Of a stretch of 64,000 bases of DNA, positions 56,575 to 64,000 are shown in pieces (position 1 is the first letter of the stretch; every line of letters begins with the position of its first letter). Under the pieces are notes generated by a model. The model saw only the letters and a list, made by a program, of their open reading frames with translations. It ran no database searches and was not told the origin of the DNA. Origin of the DNA: Triatoma infestans (lineage: Eukaryota; Arthropoda; Insecta; Hemiptera; Reduviidae); assembly GCA_011037195.1 (NCBI GenBank), contig JAAEAF010000236.1, positions 1 through 64,000 of the forward strand, written 5' to 3'. Made by a program: the position numbers and the translations under genes.

Positions 56575-58199
56575 TTGGTTTATGGTAAGTTAGCACGGAA
56601 AGAGGTAGCGAACTGAAGCCTCCTCCTTGGTCATCGCTGTTCAGCATACGATACATTCATGATCAGGCTGATCAATAAAATTAATTCTAATGTGAATTTT
56701 TTTATATGCGAACGAAATGTTTGATAATATTTGTTTTTAAATCATCTCTTGATTAATTGATGATGATTTCATTGATTTTTTTCCCCAACCAGAAAAAGTA
56801 CAATTCATTGTTTTTTCAAAATATTTGATCGATTGATTACTTTGTTGAAGCGAAGTTTAGAGATATATCAAGAAGAAGGGATTAGTAAGTAGGAGGGTTC
56901 ATCAAGTATAAGTGTCTTAGATTTAATAGCTATTCACAATATACTGCAATAATTTATGGTAATTTGTTAATAAATAATTTTTCTTTATGGTTGGTTAATA
57001 AGTATATAGATAAATGATTGAGGCTGCTTTATTGAAGAAATCTCCCAATATATCTATTTTTCCACAAAATCTATCTTAATACATTTTTTCACTTGTCCTA
57101 TCCCTCTACTATCTTTACTTTATTTTTTTTTTTTTTTTAATGAAAGCGACAAAATGATGAACATTGTTCATCGTTTGTTTGTACATCATTGTTGCACATT
57201 TGTTTGTAATTCTTCGATGTTTTGAACCTTGATGACACATTATAACTGCTTGAAAGAATCAAATACCCAAAAAAATCTGATGATACGAGACTCTGCCCGT
57301 AAGGCGAAGGATGCAGAAGTTCCTCAGCTTAAATGTTTAATTAGTTTGAAGCGTTCAGCGCACATTATATGAGAGAGCGTTGTTCTGGAGTATGAGTAGT
57401 ATTCCTCTCATAAGTTCCTTTCTTCTAACATAAAAATCTTCTTTAGTCCTGAATCAAGGCTTGATCGAAATGGAATTCGAGAAACCTCAGTTAGTTGTTT
57501 CGCATGTTGTAAATCAGACACTTTTGCACCGATCAACCAACTTGTACAGGTTTCTCATGATACATACCTTTAACAGTATTGCTTAAGTATTCGGGAGGTA
57601 AATTTCAGATGTTTTAGTACCTCATAAACCGGAAATCATTTTACTGTACGTTGTTTCTTCCAAAACGCAGATTTCTAAAAGATTTGCCCATTAATAGAGG
57701 TTTTTACTGAAACAAAGACCAAGCAGCTATTTGAAAAAACAAGGATAGCATGATGCTAAAAGCGTTGTTACGCTAATATAGATTTTCTTTGATTTACACT
57801 TCTTTGTGTCTTTAGTAATTTGAATCTCTTTAAATTAAGATTGTTTTGGATGCACAAGCAAATAGTGGGAAAATTAGACGCAACTTAAGAGTTGTACTGA
57901 TCCATTTAGTACTGATAAAAGATTGAAAGATATGGACGGATCTTACCGTCTGAAACAAAAAATAAAACCCTTTCAATTCAATTTTTAATGAGAGAAAGGC
58001 ATTAGCTTTGATATTCAATAAGCGGTAATTATCTTTAGGAATAATAATAAGTTCTTTTATTATTGTTTTAGAAAATGACAAAGAAATAAATAATAAGTGA
58101 ATGACGTCTGTAAAAAGTAGGACCTTAAAGTTTTATAGGTCAAGAGATATTGACTGAGATTTTATATACTTATCTTTTGAAACGTAATTATCTTTGAAG
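56575..58199. other. AT-rich stretch, nothing assigned
   Basis: No gene or element end recognised. A long T-run is at 57122-57138. Confidence 0.4.
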
Positions 58200-58435
58200 C
58201 GATTAGAGTATTCAATTTGATCACACAGTTTCTAGAATATTGATTGTTTGCGGGGTTTTGGAGGAATAGTAAGGTAAAATTTTCTTCTAAAATACTATTT
58301 CAATTGAATGTATTTGTACTACCAATTTTATAATATTAATATCATTATAAGTATTGCTAGAATTCCAAATTGAAGAAAATCGGTTAACCGGAAGTGCGAC
58401 TTTTCAGAATAGGTGTTTGACTTTATCTCCAAAAT
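58200..58435 (+). repeat. Family R, first part of a copy hit by two LINEs
   Basis: 'TTCCAAATTGAAGAAAATCG' and 'AACCGGAAGTGCGACTTTTC' lead into the target TTATCTCCAAAAT. R continues at 59072 and again at 59750. Confidence 0.78.
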
Positions 58436-59071
58436 GCGGCTGGTATGGGTGCTGGGACGCAAGGGGATAAAACGTAATGAACTAACCGACCAACTGGCCA
58501 GGAATGGAGCGAACACCCCTTTCTGCGGGCCGGAACCTGTTTTGGGGAGAGCCAAAAGTATGATGAGGGCGTCTCTGAGAGAATGGACTCGGAAAGAGGA
58601 TCGTTAATGGAGGCTAAGCTACTGGATGGGAAAGAGAATGGATCGTTATTGGAGGCTAAGTACTGGGGCAAAACACGGCAAAATGGTTATGCCAGAGCTG
58701 GGTATGAGAAGAACCAGAGAGACCCTATCTGATAACGGGCCTGTTTACAGGGCACGGTAGGTTCAAGAAACATCTGCACAAGGTGGGATTATTTGATTCG
58801 GAGCTCTTGTGTAGACTGTGTCAGGAGGAGGAGACGGCCTCTCACCTGTTGTTTGATTACGTCGCAATCGGCAGAGTGAGCTACGAGATCTTCGTACTTC
58901 AAATCGTACGAGGAAATCGTACTTCAAAAAGGACTGGTGGAGAAGGTCCTGGATTTCATGAAGAGGGGAGGATTCCCCTACTAGATATTAAGAGTTTGGC
59001 ACAATAAGCCTCATTGGTTAGGCTGCAGTACCTGGGTTAGAGTCCCTGTGTCATTCTATTCTATTCTATTC
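58436..59071 (+). mobile_element. 5'-truncated LINE with RNase H tail (I/jockey-like)
   Basis: 636 bp flanked by the 13-bp duplication TTATCTCCAAAAT (58423-58435 and 59072-59084), ending in a (TTCTA)n tail. Coding: MRLVWVLGRKGIKRNELTDQ is the end of RNase H ('VxLxWVPGHxGIxGNExAD', with the His lost), LARNGANTPFCGPEPVLG follows, and from about 58780 LFDSELLCRLCQEEETASHL is the terminal knuckle. A frameshift at about 58605 separates the two. The element is GC-richer than its host. Confidence 0.9.
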
Positions 59072-59182
59072 TTATCTCCAAAATTATCACAACGATTTCC
59101 TTTAAACTTGGAATCTAACTTCACAGATATAAACCAATCACTTTTATTTTTTTAAAAAAACCTGATTTTAGATAGTTTTGCG
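59072..59182 (+). repeat. Family R between two LINE insertions
   Basis: 'AACGATTTCCTTTAAACTTG' continues the copy, up to the target GATAGTTTTGCG (59171-59182). Confidence 0.8.
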
Positions 59183-59749
59183 ACTCACGTGGAACCGCAC
59201 ACAAGACTTAAAAGACAAGCACTGAATAAAAGAGCCAAACTTCTTTACAGACTTATTGGAAGCCGATCCAAATTACCTACAGAGCTCAAAAGACTGATTT
59301 ATATTTCTATAATCAAACCAATTTGGACTTAACGGACTTGAATTGTGGGGTTCAGCTAAACCTACAAACTTACGTACCATTCAGACATTCCAATCTAAGC
59401 TACTTCGACAGATAGTTGATGCTCCTTTCTACGCTCCATAATGACCTCAACATCTCTGTCGTACAGCAACTTGCCGAGACAAAATATTATAAACTGCATA
59501 CTACTCTCTCCTTTTGCTCTAATCCCTTTGTACAATCTCTAGCCTCCTCTACCATCCCTGACAATCCACCTCGCCGTTTGAATCGCCAGTGGCCTCGAGA
59601 TTTCCTTCGGGACAGATCAGTGCTACTGGTATCCCGTAGTGAGTTCTACCGCTGGGTAGTTTCTCTCCTCCTGCCTTCTCACAGCCTACAGTTTCGTTAT
59701 TCAACATCCTATTTACTCATTGTAAATTTCTAAATAAACAAAAAAAAAA
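59183..59749 (+). mobile_element. 5'-truncated jockey-like LINE, copy 1
   Basis: 567 bp with the 12-bp duplication GATAGTTTTGCG (59171-59182 and 59750-59761) and a poly(A) tail after CTAAATAAAC. It codes LNKRAKLLYRLIGSRSKLP, then LRTIQTFQSKLLRQIVDAPF, then NDLNISVVQQLAETKYYKLH and RRLNRQWPRDF, the jockey RT C-terminus. Frameshifts near 59325 and 59435 and the missing 5' part make it dead. Confidence 0.9.
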
Positions 59750-59975
59750 GATAGTTTTGCGTAATTTTTAGCGTTAAATTTCAAATATATGGATGATGGT
59801 TCAATTTTATTGGCGCGCTCTTCACTCCTCTATTGCTTGGCTTGGTAGGTTGGTAGCTAGCCCCCCCCCCACCATTATATGGACAAATGAGAAAATTTTA
59901 AAGTTGTAAATTCCATTTTTTATAATTAAAAGGAGTAAGAGAAAGTCGTGTGACTGTCTCAGGCCAGATTTTTAC
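59750..59975 (+). repeat. Family R, last part of the copy
   Basis: Ends AGTAAGAGAAAGTCGTGTGA near 59935-59954. Confidence 0.8.
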
Positions 59976-60496
59976 TACATATTTTTTTGTCTTCAGTGCT
60001 ATATCAATGGAGAAATCTAAATTTAATGAACAGCTTTTTTTTTGTAGGAAAGGATAACCTTCCAACTTCCCCGGAACCCCTCTGGAATCAATTTATTTGG
60101 AGAAAAGTTACAAACAAAAGTGTAATGTTAAATTATGTGGATGGGTCCGCAATGCTGGATAACAGAGTGATGGTCATGAAGACATTAAGGTGAAGTTAGC
60201 TGTCTCCACGAATTTGATAACTTAACTCTGACGATGGATGAAAATCCGAAACCTGCCGGGAACAACAAAAACACGCATGCTAAGACGGATAAAATCCTAA
60301 AAGTCTTATGTCACTGTACTTATAGTTATCATATTTGAAAGCTGTGATGCCTTTATAGAAAAAATCGTAGAAATATGGGACACAAAATTTGTTAGGCACA
60401 CTTCCGGTTTATAAATCCACTCCCTCCTCCAAAACTCTTCCTAAATAAATTTTCCTGGTTGAAAATTGTTTCAAATAAATGCCACAGACCTACTAC

Positions 60497-61226
60497 TTAG
60501 AAACCTGGCTAACCAAATGGAAAATAAACATCAAGACGAACAAATCTAAATTTATGGTATTCACTCTAAATAAAAAGGTAATCTTTCCAGCCTACCTCTT
60601 CAATAATGTTATACCACCTGCAAACCATGTTCGCTATCTAGGACTTTTCTTAGATAAACGTCTGACTTGGAACCCCCATACTAGGCTCAAACGAATTCCC
60701 TTTAATCAATGTTTCAGGCTTCTTTGCCGACTTCTTGACAAACGCTCCAAACTCACACTATAAAATAAAAGACGACTTTACACCACTCTGCTCATACCAA
60801 TTTGGGATTACGGACTAGAACTATAGGAACTGCAAAACAAAATAATTTAAACAGACTCCAATCTCTCCAATCTAAGATCTTACGTCGTATCGTCGATGCT
60901 TCTTTTTATGTCTCGACGATCCATACTGACCTGAAAATTTCATTCATACACACTCTAGCAAAATCCAGATATCTCAAATTCCATAGTAATCTCGCCCTCC
61001 ATTCTAAACCTCTGTTTCACATTCCCTCTTCAAACTCACTTCCGGGTAATCCTCTAACACGACTGAAGCGCCGTGAGCCCCGTGACTCCTGGGCATCTAA
61101 TGATGGTTATCAATGGATAACTTATCATTCACTTCAATCACGCCTCTTTTTTATGTACATTTATCACTTTTGCTTGTTACGTGCATAGCACATAGTTGTA
61201 AAATTCTAAATAAAATAAAAAAAAAA
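60497..61226 (+). mobile_element. 5'-truncated jockey-like LINE, copy 2
   Basis: 730 bp with the 11-bp duplication AGACCTACTAC (60486-60496 and 61227-61237) and a poly(A) tail. It codes WKINIKTNKSKFMVFTLNKK then VRYLGLFLDKRLTWNPHTRL (RT thumb, 'YLGLxLDxRLTWxxH'), a frameshift at about 60760, and LQSKILRRIVDASFYV with RLKRREPRDSW near the end. Same family as copy 1; the shared C-terminal text allows direct alignment. Confidence 0.9.
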
Positions 61227-61737
61227 AGACCTACTACATGATGTAGTGTATTGGCTAACTTTAAAGAAAGTCGTTTATGTAACTTTTACAAAGGCTAAGC
61301 CGCAAAAAAAAATCCTTTTAGTAAAGTGGTGACATCCGGTTGAGGAATTTTGGTACATAACTTCCTGTCCGGCTTTTGAGCTGTGCTGTCCACATTCAAA
61401 TAGACAAACACATTCGTACAGATTATTTTCTAAAATCCATTTTTTTTACCGAAAGTAAATTTGATTCATGCTGATGCACATTTCACCTTGCTGATGTATG
61501 TGCAGTTGTAAATAAATACATTAAACAAAAAAAGATTATTGTCTAAATAAACATTCACAGTTTTATTTATTAATAAAACATTTATTCTTTATACAAAAAA
61601 AAATTGTAAAAACAATTCCAAAATAAAACAAAGTATAATTTAATCTGTCATAGTGTACAAACATTTTTATAGTAAACAAAAGTGGCTCAAGATAAAATAC
61701 AGTGTTAAAATGTTAACACAACTGTATAACAATACTT

Positions 61738-61930
61738 TTACCAAGAAATGTTTACACTAATAGCTTGGCTGTTACATTTTCTCTTAGCTAATGGAAGCCC
61801 ATTAGAGAATATTCTCTGCCATGTTTTAAGGTAGCTTCTAAGTACTCTAATTGACTCAAGATTAATTAAAAGACAAGGAGAATACACCACTCGGCAATGA
61901 ACACGCTTCACTGTTCTTCTTCTTAGAAAA
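61738..61930 (-). CDS. Possible terminal exon with SOCS-box-like C-terminus
   Basis: The minus-strand frame runs through an acceptor-like TTTTCTAAG and reads RVVYSPCLLINLESIRVLRS, then YLKTWQRIFSNGLPLAKRKC, then a stop at 61738. The spacing P-x2-L-x2-L-x3-IR-x2-L followed by I-x3-LPL resembles a SOCS box, the elongin BC-binding tail of ubiquitin-ligase adaptors such as ankyrin-repeat ASB proteins. The sequence below 61738 is AT-rich with AATAAA signals on the minus strand (about 61560-61600), as expected for a 3' UTR. Upstream exons were not found before the LINE remnant at 62.3 kb. The open frame extends to 62034, but a donor-like TT|GTAAGTG there suggests an intron. Moderate to low confidence: the motif is short. 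Confidence 0.38.
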
Positions 61931-62289
61931 TGCATTTTTCTCTTTAAACTTGAGTAAACTTTAAAATAAAGAATAAAAAGAAACTGTAGTGAAACACTTA
62001 CAAGTAGCAACCAATTATTGACACGTTTCTTCAAACTTGGTATCTTTACTCAACGTTTAATATTGCCATTAACGTAAAGATAGTGTTGGGGATATATAGA
62101 TTCTCAACTTGAATTTGAAGTTTGTTCCGATTATGTTTTCTGGTAAATAAGTATTTTGTTGCTTTTATTAGTGTTTTTTTTCCTCCGTCTCTCTGACTAC
62201 TTGTAGCAATAGTTTGTTTATTGTAAATACCTATCTTTCAAAACAAAAATGAAATAAAAATTTTAATTATTATTAAACTGGATGCCTAT

Positions 62290-62755
62290 CGGCCTGGGAC
62301 GTAAGCCTATGTGACTTTTGTCCCCCCAATTTCCCCCCAAATTATTCCCCTAATAAATCTCCCCCGGTAGCATCGGTTTGTCTACAGTATCCTAAAATAT
62401 CTTTCAGCTACAACCCTCCGAGGCAATTCCGCGAGAGTGATGCCCCCCTCCCAAATACACGGAACCTGGTATCAGCGGGGACACTGACATAAATAATAGT
62501 GATACACCGTTTCCCTAACTCCATCAACACAGTTCTGACATATAGGACTAGATGTCCTCCCTATATTATGCAAATGATTAGACACCCATGTGTGTCCAGT
62601 CACTACACCCACCAAGGTCCTCAGTCCTATCCTACTATGTGACAGGAGATGGTCTGAAACCCCCTGCTTAATCCCTTTGATAAATCTTTTAGCCTAGAAG
62701 CACCCCTGCGTTTCCTCCCAGCATTTCTCCAAAACTCTCGTCTCCCAAAATATCT
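62290..62755 (-). pseudogene. LINE 3' fragment (RNase H-distal tail)
   Basis: The minus strand reads SRIGLRTLVGVVTGHTWVSN then HLHNIGRTSSPICQNCVDGV with RETVYHYYLCQCPR, the 'LVGxxTGHxxxxxHLxxxGxxxSPxCxxCxxxxETxxHxLCxCP' tail of I/jockey-like LINEs with its Cys/His ligands kept. Stops lie outside this piece. The C-rich 62320-62370 is its 3' UTR side. Ends were not mapped. Confidence 0.7.
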
Positions 62756-62929
62756 TAAGTCAAGAAAAATTAATCAACTTAAATAGAAAAATAAACAAAA
62801 ATTTCTCAACATTCAAAATTGAATAACTCGGCGAATATACTAGATTTCAAGTGTTATAAAGGTATCTAGTATTTTGGACAAAAAGAAGTAATCACATTTA
62901 ATACGTACTAAATTTACAGAACTTATAGT

Positions 62930-63025
62930 AAAAATTTGGAGATGGAGAAAATTTGTAGGTTTGTAATTGTGTTGTAATTGCAAGAAATGATAAATCGTGT
63001 GAGTATTTCACAATAGATTTTTATT
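62930..63025 (+). repeat. Family R right-end remnant
   Basis: 'AAATGATAAATCGTGTGAGT' then ATTTCACAATAGAT. Confidence 0.55.
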
Positions 63026-63819
63026 AACTCAAGATAAAAATGACGAAATATATTTTCAGTAATAAAGAAATGAAGTTGGAAAGGCTAAAAGGTAAAAGGA
63101 ATAAGGAAGCTAAAGGATGTGGTGCCTTTTAAATAGATATATTTTTAACTGTCTAATTCTGTTATCTACTAAGTGAGAAGTTATAGCAATTTAATTAAAC
63201 TTCCTTGGGGAAGTTTACACTTGGTTTGTTAATTATTTAGAGGAGATAATAATTAATCTAATAGTCAGAATGTGATTAATTTCTCAAATATGCATTAAAC
63301 TGCAAAAGGGAATAAATGAAAAACAATTAACTTACTAATTAATTAAAAAAAATTGTGAAATACATTTAATAATCTCTTGCTTTATGTTTATCACAGAAAA
63401 AATTTTTATTTAATTTTTGCTAATTTAATAAAATATTATTATATTTTAATGATATAGTTAAGAAAACATTTATTAGCATAACAAGATATCTTTCATCCCA
63501 TATAAAATACTTTTTCTAATTCTCAAACAAAATTTTGCCACGATTTAGAAGCAGAGCCACTCTAAGCTTTATTACAGTTAGATGATAAAAAGCAATAAAC
63601 AACCAACAACCATGCTGTTACATGCGGTTTGTGGTGGACTAACTGTCTGACCAAGAAAGTCTATGAAGCTTGTTCTGAGTTTGTTCAATATATGGAGTGT
63701 CTAAAAAGTGCAACATAGAAATGAGGCGTAGATTACATATTTCAGCTTCACCAGTAGCAAGCAAAACTTGCACTTTTTCGGATTGTTAGTAAAATAGAGT
63801 CAAGGCAAATTCACCATAC
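63026..63819. other. AT-rich stretch, nothing assigned
   Basis: No coding or element signal recognised. Confidence 0.4.
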
Positions 63820-64000
63820 AAAAGCTGGGCTCAGTAGTTCCATTTCGAGACGCATCAACACTCCACCAGTGTGCCTCCAAGCACTTCAGCTATACATCAC
63901 CTCCCCTGACACGTCCACTGCAATGTAATGGCGAATGAGTTTCGGATTGGACAGCCAAGGATCCAGAAAGCTGTAACTAACTACCTCCCACCAGTGGTTT
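63820..64000 (+). repeat. Dispersed repeat, copy 2 (runs off the edge)
   Basis: AAGCACTTCAGCTATACATC and CTGACACGTCCACTGC match 50.76-50.89 kb; the left part matches 37.9 kb. Noncoding as far as visible. Confidence 0.75.

Overview
This is a nuclear window from an animal, very probably an insect. It is AT-rich and its genes have introns. It carries mariner, hAT, DUF4817-type, Merlin-like, jockey/I/R1-like LINE and tRNA-SINE copies typical of arthropods. A fragment of mitochondrial cox3 in it reads TGA as tryptophan. The species cannot be named from the sequence; a hemipteran is only a guess.

Host genes lie mainly at the left end. Positions 1663-4698 (+) hold a complete six-exon HUS1 checkpoint-clamp gene whose splice phases close exactly on a 276-residue protein. 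Divergent to it, 509 bp away, is the first coding exon of an SLX9/FAM207-type ribosome-biogenesis gene (835-1153, -), which continues off the left edge. A U1 snRNA-like gene of about 164 nt lies at 56411-56574 (+), with an altered 5' splice-site-recognition end. Two candidate terminal exons of unidentified or tentatively identified genes lie at 52378-52470 (+) and 61738-61930 (-, SOCS-box-like).

Most of the rest is layered transposon debris. The lowest layer is an unclassified repeat, here called family R. Units are roughly 0.9 kb, begin near a GTAAGAGGAAGTATTG-like motif, contain an internally repeated block of about 290 bp, and end in GTAAGAGAAAGTCGTGTGAG plus a small hairpin. It occurs in both orientations across the window and is densest at 10.6-20.4 kb. 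Younger elements sit inside R copies, several with clean target-site duplications. These include a Gag-only LTR retrotransposon (10917-14377), a DUF4817-type transposon (17205-18615), a deleted mariner (23380-24267), a tRNA-SINE (28475-28716), an R1-like LINE (33968-35238), a second DUF4817-type element with TIRs of about 300 bp (45624-46959), and three 5'-truncated LINEs (58436-59071, 59183-59749, 60497-61226). A second copy of that SINE (33095-33339), a different tRNA-SINE inside a mariner relic (36084-36331) and an 854-bp hAT-type MITE (44672-45525) also have perfect duplications.

The most unusual signal is a set of hammerhead-ribozyme-like modules. The best (39796-39833) has CTGAAGA, a GGGC/GCCC helix II, GAAA, an ACCGGT helix III, a C cleavage position and a CATC/GATG helix I. 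Related decayed copies occur at 32.9, 33.6, 51.3 and 51.5 kb. A separate 226-bp foldback at 31943-32168 carries a different hammerhead-like core in each arm. Stretches at 5.6-6.4, 20.4-22.7, 43.3-44.6, 49.6-50.7, 53-56.4, 56.6-58.2 and 63.0-63.8 kb hold nothing I can assign.
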